Shown: positions 16,090 to 24,986, counted from the stretch's first letter. The stretch is DNA of 64,000 bases from Lactiplantibacillus paraplantarum (GCF_003641145.1 NZ_CP032744.1:186001-250000); one strand, 5' to 3'. The notes: a model not told the origin generated them from the letters alone. Made by a program: numbers and translations.

Positions 16090-16575
16090 ATGGCAGAATC
16101 AGTGTATGATTTTACAGAAACTGAGATGAGTGGTGCGCCACTTGACTTGTCACAATATCGCGGTCAGGTCTTGCTAATCGTGAATACGGCTAGCAACTGT
16201 GGCCTGGCGCCACAGTTTAAAGGATTAGAAGAACTTTATCAGAAGTATCATCAGGAAGGACTAGTGGTTCTGGGCTTGCCATCTAACCAATTTCATCAAG
16301 AAAAGGCGGATGACGACGAGACCCATGACTATTGTCAACGGCACTATGGGGTAACGTTCCCCATGACCAAACGGGTGATGGTTAATGGTGATGACGCTGA
16401 TCCGTTGTTTACCTACCTCAAACAGGCGGCGGGACATGGCCGAATCAAGTGGAACTTTACAAAATTCTTGATTGGTCGTGATGGTCGTGTGCTCGAACGC
16501 TATGCCCCAACGACACGGCCGGCGACGTTTGAAGCAGCGATTCGTGATGCCTTAGCTGATCGTTCAGAAGATTAG
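16090..16575 (+). CDS. gpo: Glutathione peroxidase family (thiol peroxidase, BtuE-like)
   Basis: A 161-residue thioredoxin-fold peroxidase that reduces hydrogen peroxide and organic hydroperoxides. The peroxidatic cysteine is Cys37 in TASNCGLAPQFKG. The other tetrad residues are Gln in LGLPSNQF, and Trp and Asn in IKWNFTKFLI. It has Cys instead of selenocysteine and, like other bacterial members, probably uses thioredoxin as reductant. AGGAGG is 7-8 nt before ATG. It is divergent from the riboswitch promoter and is followed closely by an aldo/keto reductase. Confidence 0.92.
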   Translation: MAESVYDFTETEMSGAPLDLSQYRGQVLLIVNTASNCGLAPQFKGLEELYQKYHQEGLVVLGLPSNQFHQEKADDDETHDYCQRHYGVTFPMTKRVMVNGDDADPLFTYLKQAAGHGRIKWNFTKFLIGRDGRVLERYAPTTRPATFEAAIRDALADRSED

Positions 16576-16625
16576 CGATAAATTTGACAATGATCGTTTG
16601 ATTTAAAAGAAAGAAGTGGCTTAGG

Positions 16626-17456
16626 TTGGAAACTTATACGTTACGTGATGGTTTAACGATACCTAAAATTGGCTTTGGAACATATAAACTGAATGGTGCC
16701 CATGGTGTGCAAGTGATTGACTCAGCGATTGACCGCGGCTACCGGTTATTAGATACGGCCTTTAACTATGAAAATGAAGGGGCCGTTGGCGAAGCGGTTC
16801 GGCGTTCATCAGTACCACGTTCGGAACTCTTGATTTCATCGAAACTTCCTGGTCGTCACCACATCTACGCGGAAGCTATTAATACGATTCAAGAGTCGTT
16901 ATATCGAGCTGGCCTGGATTATTATGATTTATATTTGATTCATTGGCCTAACCCTAAGGAAGATCACTATGTTGAAGCTTGGCAGGCACTGATTGATGCC
17001 CAGAAGTTAGGCTTGATTCGTTCGATTGGGGTCTCGAATTTCTTACCAGAACATTTAGAACGATTGAACAAAGAAACGGGCGTTTTACCCGTCATTAATC
17101 AGGTCGAATTACATCCGTACTTTAACCAGCAGGCACAACGGGATTATGATCAAGCGCACGGTATTTTGACACAGGATTGGAGTCCCCTTGGCCGGGCGAG
17201 TGAGATGCTTCAAAATGAGACGCTCAAAGAGATTGCAGCGCACTACCATAAAAATGTTGGTCAGTTGATTTTACGGTGGGAACTACAGTTAGGGACCTTG
17301 CCGATTCCGAAGTCGTCAACGCCGAGCCGTCAAGCAGGTAATATGGACGTGTTTGATTTTGAAATCAGTACAGCTGATATGACCACAATTAATGGCTTGA
17401 GCCAAGCGGATGGTCGCTTGAATAATCAAGATCCAGCAGTGTACCAGGAATTTTAA
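16626..17456 (+). CDS. Aldo/keto reductase (2,5-diketo-D-gluconate/glyoxal reductase type)
   Basis: A 276-residue NADPH-dependent reductase starting at a TTG codon. Family signatures are GYRLLDTAFNYENEGAVGEA (Asp, Tyr), SSKLPGRHH (Lys), LIHWPNP (His), IGVSNF, NQVELHPYF and the NADP motif LPIPKSSTP. It resembles B. subtilis YtbE/YvgN, which reduce methylglyoxal and other carbonyls. It lies 50 nt after gpo and may be co-transcribed with it, consistent with an oxidative or carbonyl stress role (inference). AAGAAGTGG about 8 nt before TTG is the likely SD. Confidence 0.88.
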   Translation: METYTLRDGLTIPKIGFGTYKLNGAHGVQVIDSAIDRGYRLLDTAFNYENEGAVGEAVRRSSVPRSELLISSKLPGRHHIYAEAINTIQESLYRAGLDYYDLYLIHWPNPKEDHYVEAWQALIDAQKLGLIRSIGVSNFLPEHLERLNKETGVLPVINQVELHPYFNQQAQRDYDQAHGILTQDWSPLGRASEMLQNETLKEIAAHYHKNVGQLILRWELQLGTLPIPKSSTPSRQAGNMDVFDFEISTADMTTINGLSQADGRLNNQDPAVYQEF

Positions 17457-17471
17457 TTTGAATGATATAGA

Positions 17472-17515
17472 AAAAAGATAGCGACGTTGTGATGATAACT
17501 CGTCGCTATCTTTTT
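17472..17515. terminator. Bidirectional intrinsic terminator
   Basis: A 15-bp perfect stem (17472-17486 with 17501-17515) with flanking A and T runs, ending the gpo-AKR unit. Confidence 0.9.
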
Positions 17516-17656
17516 ATGGACAACTGCTTGTTTATGATTAGTTTGTGATATCAGCGTAATCGCAATACATGGTGCAGTAGCGGTTGGCTGTTTTCATCTT
17601 GAAAGGTCGTGGTAGTATGACAAATACGTTTCTCACACTAGGAAAGGTTTTCAGCC

Positions 17657-17752
17657 GTGGTCACTCTACCTGTTTGGTTTGCTTTCTTGCAAATCATTTT
17701 GAGCATCGCACTAGCGATGTATCAGGTATGGAACTCCAGAAACAAAAAATAG
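17657..17752 (+). CDS. 31-aa single-helix membrane peptide, candidate type I toxin
   Basis: A frame opening after TAG at 17639 and starting at GTG 17657, with AGGAAAGG 9 nt upstream, encodes a 31-residue peptide: short N-terminus, one hydrophobic helix (LPVWFAFLQIILSIALAMY) and a basic tail NSRNKK. This is the architecture of Fst/holin-like type I toxins common in lactobacilli. Downstream are inverted repeats around the stop codon (AGCCACCC with GGGTGACT) and a terminator at 17844-17867, leaving room for an antisense RNA. I could not identify the antisense promoter with confidence. The overlapping 72-codon frame at 17584 lacks any recognisable domain. Confidence 0.5.
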   Translation: MVTLPVWFAFLQIILSIALAMYQVWNSRNKK

Positions 17753-17843
17753 CCACCCCAAAACTTTGGCCGGTATTGGGTGACTGTTCTTTGATTATCT
17801 AAATTTAAAGCCAACTGCTCTTAGAGCGGGCCTTGATTCAAGT

Positions 17844-17867
17844 CGGTATTAACGTACCGGTTTTTTT
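17844..17867 (+). terminator. Terminator of the toxin-like transcript
   Basis: CGGTA (17844-17848) pairs with TACCG (17855-17859), followed by a run of seven T residues. A second small hairpin (GCTCTTAGAGC) lies just upstream. Confidence 0.6.
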
Positions 17868-17962
17868 ACTGCCTTTATTTTAACACGTATGCGCTTCAGA
17901 AAGTGTATTTTTGATTCAAAAAAATAAAGATAAGCTTCCAATCGATTGGCATAACTATTTTA

Positions 17963-18433
17963 TTACGCGCGCTTAACCGCGATTACCTTAACTTGATAAG
18001 CCCCGTTCGGTGCGTTCACAGTGACCACATCGTCAACAGTATGATTAGCGAGCGCTTGACCGATGGGAGATGTGAATGAGATTTTTTGTTGTTCGAGATT
18101 GGCTTCCTGTTTTCCAACTAATTGATAGGTGATTTGGTCATGATCATCCAGAAATTCGATGGTCACGAATTTACCGATATCGAGTTGATTGTTGTCAGCT
18201 GGTTGAACGATTTGGGCGTATTGCAACTGCTTGTTGAGATAACGCAGGCGGCTTTCTAAGCGCCCCAAGTCCCGTTTGGCACTACTATACTCAGCATTCT
18301 CAGAACGATCACCCAGTGCCGCAGCCGCAGCCAGAATTCTGATTCGCTCGGGCCGCTGTTGCTTTAAGTCTTCAATTTCCTGTTCGATGGCATGGTAACC
18401 AGTCGAAGTCATTTTGTTAAAAGTTGGTTCCAT
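17963..18433 (-). CDS. greA: Transcription elongation factor GreA paralogue
   Basis: A 156-residue GreA/GreB protein that rescues backtracked RNA polymerase by stimulating transcript cleavage. The N-terminal coiled coil includes MTSTGYHAIEQEIEDLKQQR and the tip signature AAALGDRSENAEYSSAKRD with acidic residues. The C-terminal FKBP-like domain includes FVTIEFLDD and ISFTSPIGQALANH. I chose ATG 18433 (GAGG 8 nt upstream), which gives the normal GreA length; the frame upstream has no homology. This is probably an extra copy beside the housekeeping greA usually near udk (inference). Confidence 0.88.
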   Translation of the reverse strand: MEPTFNKMTSTGYHAIEQEIEDLKQQRPERIRILAAAAALGDRSENAEYSSAKRDLGRLESRLRYLNKQLQYAQIVQPADNNQLDIGKFVTIEFLDDHDQITYQLVGKQEANLEQQKISFTSPIGQALANHTVDDVVTVNAPNGAYQVKVIAVKRA

Positions 18434-18518
18434 AGCAAAAACCTCGTGTCCGTTGAATTTCTGGGAATATTTTACCGCAAATGTGATTAGAATGGTACCG
18501 TCTAGGTGATATCTGATG

Positions 18519-18932
18519 TTAATCACGATCGCGCAGGTGGTTGCTATACAGCATGATACCGCTAGTGACAGCGGTCAGGGCGATACCAGCGATCAGACTA
18601 ATGAACGGCTGATTTATCGCAATCAGGAAGTAGAATAGGGCGGTGAAACCGATTAGTTCAATGAGTGCCCACAGGCCAAGGTAGCGCCATGACCGTTTGG
18701 GTTTGTCTTCTATTGGGGTGCTGACATTAACAGACAAAATGATCATAGTAAAAACGGCAATCATCAGGACAATATACAACGGATTGTCGTACGTAAAGGC
18801 TTTCTGAAGATTGTTTTTTTGCCAGCCTTGCCAAAATAAAATCAGTAAGATAGCACTATTTTCAATTAACAACGTGGTACGGATGTTCTTGAAATTTTGT
18901 AAAATTAAACGTTCGTCACGAATCTTTTTCAT
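18519..18932 (-). CDS. Four-helix membrane protein of unknown function, partner of XRE regulator
   Basis: A 137-residue protein with a basic N-terminus and four hydrophobic segments (about residues 22-36, 50-67, 84-104 and 106-128). AGGAG precedes its ATG. It lies 12 nt after a small XRE-type regulator on the same strand. Such pairs (tiny HTH protein plus DUF-type membrane protein) are common in Firmicutes and usually unassigned. I do not recognise a family signature that would give a function. Confidence 0.7.
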   Translation of the reverse strand: MKKIRDERLILQNFKNIRTTLLIENSAILLILFWQGWQKNNLQKAFTYDNPLYIVLMIAVFTMIILSVNVSTPIEDKPKRSWRYLGLWALIELIGFTALFYFLIAINQPFISLIAGIALTAVTSGIMLYSNHLRDRD

Positions 18933-18944
18933 GGCAGGGATCTC

Positions 18945-19148
18945 CTAACTGGGTTCGACCCAAAAGACAGTATCGAGTGTTTGGTTGAGTACGTGACAGA
19001 GGTTGAGGCAGAGTTTCAGTGATGGGTTATAGGTGCCCTTTTCAATCAGGCTCAGGGTTTGACGGGTGATGCCAGTCTTTTCGGCGAGCTCTTTTTGTGT
19101 GATGCCGGCCATTAACCGGTAATGCTTGACGTGATTCGCGGTTAGCAC
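18945..19148 (-). CDS. XRE-family small transcriptional regulator (YozG-like)
   Basis: A 67-residue protein that is almost only a helix-turn-helix: HVKHYRLMAGITQKELAEKT, then GITRQTLSLIEKGTYNPSL. The C-terminal LCHVLNQTLDTVFWVEPS is typical of the class of minimal Cro/CI-like regulators encoded beside membrane proteins. The start is probably GTG 19148, but the purine-rich AAAAGGGAA is nearly adjacent to it, an unusually short spacing. An extended -10 (TGCTATAAT, minus strand) lies about 45 nt upstream. It probably autoregulates the XRE-membrane pair. Confidence 0.8.
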   Translation of the reverse strand: MLTANHVKHYRLMAGITQKELAEKTGITRQTLSLIEKGTYNPSLKLCLNLCHVLNQTLDTVFWVEPS

Positions 19149-19199
19149 TTCCCTTTTATGTAATATATATCTTCCGTATGAAGCTATTATAGCATATTT

Positions 19200-19459
19200 A
19201 AATTGGAAAGCAGTAGATGAGTTCTGAATAGCTAAATGAATTAAGCAATGCTATTTCGGCAATTTGTGCAAAAAAATAGCCAATGACTTTGCAGCCTTGG
19301 CTAGTCGTGGAGTTTCTCACATTCCACGGAGTTACGAACAAGTTAAGTATAGGCAAAATTATCGAAAAATACAATTAAATTATTAAGGAAGTTCGTCCTG
19401 ATAGCTTAATGATGGTAACGATTGCAAAAAAGAAAAATAAAATATTTCGAACAAACCTC
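19200..19459. other. Intergenic region upstream of nagB
   Basis: No ORF with an RBS is visible. A hairpin GTGGA/TCCAC lies near 19310-19330. A cre-like site, TGGTAACGATTGCA at 19413-19426, matches the catabolite-response consensus at 12 of 14 positions and may give CcpA control of nagB. Confidence 0.45.
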
Positions 19460-19500
19460 TTGAATTTTAGTCTAGACCAATATACAATTGGACTATACCA
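19460..19500 (+). promoter_or_regulatory. nagB promoter with two GntR/NagR-type operators
   Basis: TTGAAT (19460-19465), 17 nt, TACAAT (19483-19488). Two imperfect palindromes resembling the NagR (YvoA) dre consensus TGGTCTAGACCA occur: TAGTCTAGACCA at 19468-19479 (one mismatch) between -35 and -10, and TGGACTATACCA at 19489-19500 (two mismatches) over the start site. Their centres are 21 bp apart, two helical turns. Confidence 0.75.
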
Positions 19501-19523
19501 AACAAAGAGGGAGTCAGTTAATT

Positions 19524-20237
19524 ATGAAAGTTATCGTAGTAAAGGATCAAGCTGCCGGCGGAAAAGAAGGCTACAAAGTATTTAAGAATGCTTTAGACAA
19601 TGGTGCGAAAGTATTTGGGTTGGCAACTGGTTCGACACCCGTTACAACTTACAAAGAAATCGTTAATAGTGACTTAGATTTCAGTGACTGCACATCCGTT
19701 AACTTGGATGAATACGTTGGGATTGCACCAGACAACGACCAAAGTTATAAATACTTCATGCAAACACATTTATTCAATGAAAAACCATTTAAGGAATCAT
19801 TCTTGCCGAACGGTTTAGCTTCAGATCCAGAAGCTGAAGTTAAGCGTTACGACAAAGTGATTGACGAACACCCAATTGACTTACAAATCTTAGGGATTGG
19901 CCGTAATGGTCACATTGGCTTTAACGAACCAGGTACTCCCCGCGATATTACGACGCACGTGGTTGATTTAACTGAATCAACGATTGAAGCTAACGCGCGG
20001 TTCTTCGCCAGCGAAAATGATGTTCCTAAGCAAGCTTTCTCAATGGGCTTAGCTTCCATCATGAAGAGCAAGCATTTATTGCTCGAAGCCTTCGGCGAAA
20101 ACAAGGCTGATGCGGTTAAGGGTATGATTGAAGGCCCAGACACCCCTGAATTACCAGCAAGTATCTTGCAAAACCACCCAGACGTTACCGTTATTATTGA
20201 CGAAGCGGCTGCCAGCAAGTTAAGCAAGAAGTACTAA
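19524..20237 (+). CDS. nagB: Glucosamine-6-phosphate deaminase
   Basis: A 237-residue enzyme converting glucosamine 6-phosphate to fructose 6-phosphate and ammonia, the entry of amino sugars into glycolysis. Motifs: [18 protein letters not shown] (catalytic Asp), [16 protein letters not shown] (catalytic His and Glu) and the C-terminal ASKLSKKY. The ATG at 19524 follows GAGGGAG; the 12 codons upstream in frame overlap the operator and are unlikely to be translated. It is monocistronic, with a strong terminator after it. No nagA or nagR is in the window, so the regulator acts in trans. Confidence 0.95.
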   Translation: MKVIVVKDQAAGGKEGYKVFKNALDNGAKVFGLATGSTPVTTYKEIVNSDLDFSDCTSVNLDEYVGIAPDNDQSYKYFMQTHLFNEKPFKESFLPNGLASDPEAEVKRYDKVIDEHPIDLQILGIGRNGHIGFNEPGTPRDITTHVVDLTESTIEANARFFASENDVPKQAFSMGLASIMKSKHLLLEAFGENKADAVKGMIEGPDTPELPASILQNHPDVTVIIDEAAASKLSKKY

Positions 20238-20256
20238 ACCTAATTTAAATAATTTG

Positions 20257-20300
20257 AAAGCCGTCCTTCATAACGATTGCGTTGTGAAGGACGGCTTTTT
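20257..20300 (+). terminator. nagB terminator
   Basis: A stem of about 13 bp (20257-20270 with 20285-20298) ending in five T residues. Confidence 0.9.
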
Positions 20301-20338
20301 AATTTCGACGCTCAAATCGGTTATTGTCCAGTTAGTCT

Positions 20339-20686
20339 TTAAAAGAATTGCTTAATGTTGGCACTGATTGTGTGGATGGTTTGTTGTGGCAGTGTGGCGA
20401 CCACTTGATTGTCTGAACGCTTGGCAGGGTCAATTGCTCGGATATGTTGTAACAAGGCAACACCATGGATGCTATCTTCGTTTATCGGTATAAATAACGG
20501 TGATTCGACATATTTGTTATTTGTCTGGTACTTGTCAGCGGTGCTGATTGGAATAACCAGAACTGTATTGAAAAAACGATTATACTGATTATTACTGACA
20601 ATTAGACACGGGCGCTTTTTTCTAGTCTCGGTCCCTTTGGCTGGGTTAAGGTCAATCCATAAAATGTCTCCCTGTTTTAAGCTCAT
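20339..20686 (-). CDS. mazF: MazF/PemK-family toxin endoribonuclease
   Basis: A 115-residue mRNA interferase of a type II toxin-antitoxin pair. Family signatures: QGDILWIDLNPAKGTETRKK, RPCLIVSNNQYN, TVLVIPIS and ALLQHIRAIDPAKR. The catalytic Arg and the Ser/Thr of the RPCLIVS and PISTAD regions are present, so it looks intact. The ATG overlaps the antitoxin stop by one base (TGATG), which couples the two genes. Cleavage specificity cannot be told from sequence. Confidence 0.9.
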   Translation of the reverse strand: MSLKQGDILWIDLNPAKGTETRKKRPCLIVSNNQYNRFFNTVLVIPISTADKYQTNNKYVESPLFIPINEDSIHGVALLQHIRAIDPAKRSDNQVVATLPQQTIHTISANIKQFF

Positions 20687-20949
20687 CAATCGAATTCATC
20701 ACTTTCTAAGTCAGGCCCCCATTCAATTTCTGAGGTACTGAGATTACCGAATTGTTTTTCTTGGTCAGCAACAACTTGCCATAAATCTGGCTTGCTCTTG
20801 GCGAGGACAACTGTTCCGTTCGGATTGATTTGCCAATTAATCGTGTCATTTGATCCGATATCTAACAATTCACGAATAGTTTTAGGAATGGTTACCTGAT
20901 TCTTGCTAGTGATTTTTGAACTAACTAGCGTTGTGTGATTAGAACTCAT
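20686..20949 (-). CDS. mazE: MazE-type antitoxin (AbrB/SpoVT fold)
   Basis: An 87-residue antitoxin. Residues about 10-45 form the swapped-hairpin AbrB domain, with KITSKNQVTIPKTIRELLDI near the centre. The acidic C-terminal tail (EWGPDLESDEFD) is the usual toxin-neutralising segment. I chose ATG 20949 because AAGGAG lies 8 nt upstream; earlier GTG and ATG codons overlap the SD. It likely autoregulates with MazF. Confidence 0.88.
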   Translation of the reverse strand: MSSNHTTLVSSKITSKNQVTIPKTIRELLDIGSNDTINWQINPNGTVVLAKSKPDLWQVVADQEKQFGNLSTSEIEWGPDLESDEFD

Positions 20950-21095
20950 TGTCATCACTCCTTACATTTTCCTTACATGAAGCATAACATGATGAAGGAG
21001 GCAGTACCAAATATTATGCCTCATTAAAAAACAATTCTGAGCATGGTGAGACTAACAATTGAATGAGAATTATGACGATTATAAGATGTGCAGAC

Positions 21096-21148
21096 AATAG
21101 ACGAGAAAGCGCACCGTGGGACCAATATGATGCGCTTTCTCGTCTATT
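21096..21148. repeat. 18-bp perfect inverted repeat after the MFS gene
   Basis: 21096-21113 pairs with 21131-21148, 17-nt loop, 20 nt beyond the MFS stop codon. There is no T run on the minus strand, so termination efficiency is uncertain. It is a second example in the window of a long T-less hairpin at a gene end. Confidence 0.65.
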
Positions 21149-21168
21149 ATTGATATTAAGCGGCTATC

Positions 21169-22383
21169 TTACAATTGCGCAGCCGCCGTTACTAGTTTCT
21201 TCTGGAATTGAAGTCCCATACATAGCACACCTAGGAGCAGCGCAATGACGCCGCTGACCACGAAGACGTTAATTCCCATACCAGCAACTAACTTAGTTAA
21301 TGGATTAACGACGAAAGGACTAACTACGCCTCCGATTGAATAAATCGCGACGTATACACCTAAGGCCATCGAAACACTATTTTTGCCAACTGAAATCGAA
21401 ATCAAATATGGAAATTGTCCCATCGCGATACTCATGGCAGCCCCCACGACGAAGCTACCCACGAAGGCTAACCACAATGAATGACCAAAGCCAATCAATA
21501 GGTAGGATAGGCCGTATAAGATAAATGAGATTGTAATCGATGAGTATTTGAACCGTTTGCCAATGACACCTACGATCAAGCCACATAACATCCCACCAAT
21601 CAATGAAACGGTTGACGTCAGGGCAGCTTGTGAAGTTGCACCAAGCTTTTCTTCGACCACGAATAATGAAATATTGTTGTTCAAAACATTATTTAAGAGT
21701 AACGTGCAGAATCCCCAGAATGCACAGTAAAAGACATATTTGTTGAGCTTGATTTGTTCGCCGGTGCCCTGGTCATCTGCCGCATTAACGGTTGCCGGAT
21801 GCATCGGGACTAACGTTAAAATCACAACCAGAACAAGCACTGAGAATAAGTAGATCCAGTAATTATTGACCCAACCGCTTGTTGCAGCTAGCTGGCCGCC
21901 GCCCATGATAAAGACGATACCACCAAGATTGGTGAAGGTCGTTGTTAAGCCCATAGTCGACTGACGTTCGGTTTCTGGTAGCATTTGAGAAATCAATACT
22001 TGCGACAAATTGGTGCAAGCACCTTGGCCTAGGCCAACCAAGCAAGAACAAAATAGCAGGAACATGAAATTTGTATGGAAGGCTAATGGCAGGAAGCCAC
22101 CGACAATTACTAAAATAGCGGCGCTGAGTGTCAATGTCTTTAGGTTGAGTTTAGTTGCTGTTAGTTTTCCAATAATCAACCCTGCCAACATCATGAATAG
22201 GTTCGGTAATGATGTTAACATCTGGACACTGGTATTGCTGAGTGAAAAATTAGATGCAATTGCGGCATAGGATGGGGTGATTGCGAGCGCTGCCATGCCC
22301 ATTGAACTGACTGCAAGCACGCCAATCCGGGTCTTAGAGACGTAGCTTTTACTTGGTACCGATATCGATTTTGTTGTTTCCAT
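21169..22383 (-). CDS. Major facilitator superfamily transporter
   Basis: A 404-residue protein with about 12 transmembrane helices. MFS hallmarks: IIGKLTATKLNLKTLTL after helix 2 (loop 2-3 region), GLGQGACTNLSQVLISQMLP in helix 4, and GLIVGVIGKRFK in the second half. I chose ATG 22383 because AAGGGG lies 9 nt upstream; the longer frame adds a basic, non-membrane stretch without an RBS. It follows the broken flavoprotein gene on the same strand, with 53 nt between them. It may have supplied that enzyme's substrate or exported its product. The substrate is unknown. Confidence 0.85.
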   Translation of the reverse strand: METTKSISVPSKSYVSKTRIGVLAVSSMGMAALAITPSYAAIASNFSLSNTSVQMLTSLPNLFMMLAGLIIGKLTATKLNLKTLTLSAAILVIVGGFLPLAFHTNFMFLLFCSCLVGLGQGACTNLSQVLISQMLPETERQSTMGLTTTFTNLGGIVFIMGGGQLAATSGWVNNYWIYLFSVLVLVVILTLVPMHPATVNAADDQGTGEQIKLNKYVFYCAFWGFCTLLLNNVLNNNISLFVVEEKLGATSQAALTSTVSLIGGMLCGLIVGVIGKRFKYSSITISFILYGLSYLLIGFGHSLWLAFVGSFVVGAAMSIAMGQFPYLISISVGKNSVSMALGVYVAIYSIGGVVSPFVVNPLTKLVAGMGINVFVVSGVIALLLGVLCMGLQFQKKLVTAAAQL

Positions 22384-22436
22384 GCTGGACATCCCCTTAA
22401 ATAATGAATCAATATTTAATTTATGATAATTATGAT

Positions 22437-23927
22437 TTAGTCGACTGCGGCGAATCTTTCTTTTACGTAATCCGCTGCGCTTGTTCCTGCAATGCGGCCA
22501 GAAGTCCAAGTAAATCCAGAGGCAAGTCCTTCAAATGCAGGGTAGCTGTGCCCCTCATAGTAACCACCAGTATAGAGGCCAGGAATAGGTTTGAAATCGT
22601 CATCTAAAACGGCGAGATTTCGATCTACCCGGACACCACCGACTGTGCCAAGATAGGCTGCTTGGCTAACAAAGGCGTAGAAGGGACCGGCGCTAATTGG
22701 ATATTCCAAAGATTGTGAGCGCTTACTAAATTCGTTATCGTTTTTGGACGCGACAGCTTGATTATAAGTGGCAACGGTCTGGTTCAGTGTTGAAGAATCC
22801 ATACCAGCATTAGTAGCTAATTCAGTGAGAGTAGCACCCTTAAAGGCCGTTTTGCCAGCGACAGCTTCTTCAGCTAATGCGGTAAAGTCACCACTGCCAG
22901 TTGCTGCACCGGGACCTGCTTGGGAAACTTCTTCGCGATTATGGTCAGCAGTGAATGTATCGAGAGTGTTCTGATCCACGATGAAGAGATAGTGTCCACC
23001 CTGAGACCAAGCAGCATTCGCCCATTCGACAGTATCGTAGACCACATCTTCGTTGGTAAAGCGTTGTCCCTGCATGTTGACCCAGAGTTGTGGCGTTAAT
23101 AATAATTGGGTTAATGGGCTGCCGGAAAAACCAGCAAGGTGTTGCTGGGAAGTCTTTTGAGTGACTTGGGATTTAGCTAGTTGGGCAGCATGAATGAGCG
23201 CATGACTGTCGATGTCAGTACCGCCAGCTTTAACCATAGCAGCCAGGCCTTCACCGTTATTTGGAACACCTAAGGTTCGCAGATGCTTGGTGTGCATGGT
23301 TTGAGCGACCTTTTTACGATCACCACCGTATCCACCGGTTGCCACAACGACTGCGTGGGCGGTGATTGTTAGCTGGTCACCTGAAGTGGTTGTGGCCGTT
23401 GCGCCAGTGACCGCCCCGTTGGTGATTGCCAAGTCAGTAAAGGTCGTATTAAAGTGAAAGTCGACACCGGCAGCCGTTAACGTTTGTTGAATACGTTGAT
23501 AGCTCTCGTCCTTATGTTGGTACATATGATAGGAGCCGCCGCGATAGTCATTATTACGATGCGCAAACTGGGTCGTATGGGTAGTTGGATTGAGTTTGAT
23601 TTCCATTCCCATTTGTTCCAACCAAGCTAAAGTGTTCGCCGAACGGTTAACGATTCGAGCGAGCAGAGTGCCATTGGATAAATAGTGATTGTAGTCGGCC
23701 AGTTGCGCAATGGCTTCTTGAGTTGTCACGTTAATACCAGCTTACCGTTGTTCCCGACTATTAATAGCAAAAAATCCACTTGAGATTTTTGTGTTGCCGC
23801 CAATTTGTGATTGCTTTTCAATGACGGTGACTTTAAGTCCTTGGGTAACGGCCGCATAGGCAGCGGCTAGCCCAGTGCCGCCCGTACCTGCGATTAAGAT
23901 ATCAGTATCAATTGTTTGATTAGTCAT
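22437..23927 (-). pseudogene. FAD-dependent fumarate/urocanate-reductase-like flavoprotein interrupted by an in-frame stop
   Basis: Reading from ATG 23927, the N-terminus DILIAGTGGTGLAAAYAA (FAD Rossmann motif) continues to INSREQR, then meets TAA at 23744-23742. The same frame then continues AGINVTTQEAIAQLADYNHY for another 430 codons to 22437, with normal family motifs: VVVATGGYGGDRKKV, FTNEDVVYDT, and the C-terminal GLYTGGYYEGHSYPAFEGLASGFTWT region with FAD contacts. A single base (for example CAA to TAA, C to T) would restore a 496-residue protein of family length. A GTG at 23729 could restart translation, but the product would lack the FAD-binding N-terminus. Nonsense mutation is the simplest reading. 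Confidence 0.8.
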
Positions 23928-24053
23928 AATAGTGACACTCCCTTATTCGAATTTACAAAGTCAGTATAAAGCTAAAACATGCACAAGTTGATAGTGTATA
24001 ATATCCTCATTAGTATGTTTATATATCTTTTAAGGGATTGACGGGTGGTAATA

Positions 24054-24973
24054 ATGGCTTATGTAGAGACAATCAACAGCAATTATCAATTGAAAGAAGA
24101 CGATTTCATCGGCTTGCATCGTAATTGTCTTTCAAATTCACCGAGTAGCAGTTCAGAGTTTCACATTCGCTTTATTGTGAGCCATAATTTTGCTGAATTA
24201 ACATTACCGGAAAGTATGTGGCACTGTCACCAGATGATATTGTAATGGTTTCATCTACGCAGCCAATTAATATTATTAATAGGGGGGCACCGGTAAAGTT
24301 AACTGTTTTTGCGGAGCGCTTGCACGCGCCTACCCCATTAAACTTGGTCGTTGTCGGTGATAATCCGATGGTTCATGATTTAATGAATGCGGGTGAACAA
24401 ACATTGCGGTTTATTGTTTACCGACAACTACAAAACCAGGTAACCCGCCGGTACTTTGATTTGTTGTCGGAGTTGGAACGGCAAGATTTGCAAGATGTTT
24501 TTATTGATTATCAACGAGAGATGACGGTGGGATTGTTAATGACAGAACTGTTACGGCATCACGAGGAACGGATCTCGATTACAGATTCGTATTTTCCTGG
24601 TAAAAATATTCGGCATGTTAATGCGGATACGCAATCAGGAATGATTTTCACGTATTTAGTTGCCCATAGCGCAGATGCGACGTTAAAAGAAACGGCATGT
24701 TACTTTGGTTATGATAAAAACTATTTTTCAAGATTGTGCCGGCGATTGTTCAACAAGAGCTTTTCAGAACAATTAACATTTATTCGTATTGAACTGGCCA
24801 AACGGATGCTGGCATTTTCTAATAAGCGGATTGAACAAATTGCCGTTGAATTAGGTTATAAAAATAATAGTAGTTTCTTTACTGCGTTCAAACGTGAAGT
24901 GGCGATGACCCCAAATGATTATCGGGAACAGCATGGGTATCGGCTGGCACATCAGCATATCAACGGTAATTGA
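24054..24973 (+). pseudogene. AraC-family transcriptional regulator split by a frameshift
   Basis: Frame one starts at ATG 24054 (GGGTGG upstream) and encodes the N-terminal sensor part up to AELTLPESMW, stopping at 24245. Frame two, opening near 24210 and running to 24973, continues GKYVALSPDDIVMVSSTQ, then the rest of the sensor domain, then an intact double HTH: ETACYFGYDKNYFSRLCRRL and IEQIAVELGYKNNSSFFTAF, typical AraC/XylS. Inserting one G in the CCGGAAAG stretch near 24209 would fuse them as LPGKYVALS. It is divergent from the flavoprotein and MFS genes and was presumably their regulator. Whether the shorter HTH-bearing piece from GTG 24218 is made is unknown. Confidence 0.78.
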
Positions 24974-24986
24974 TTTAAAAATATGA

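Noticed and set aside
17584..17802. 72-residue ORF as a real protein
   Set aside because: It has no domain and mixed composition, and it overlaps in another frame the well-supported 31-residue membrane peptide.
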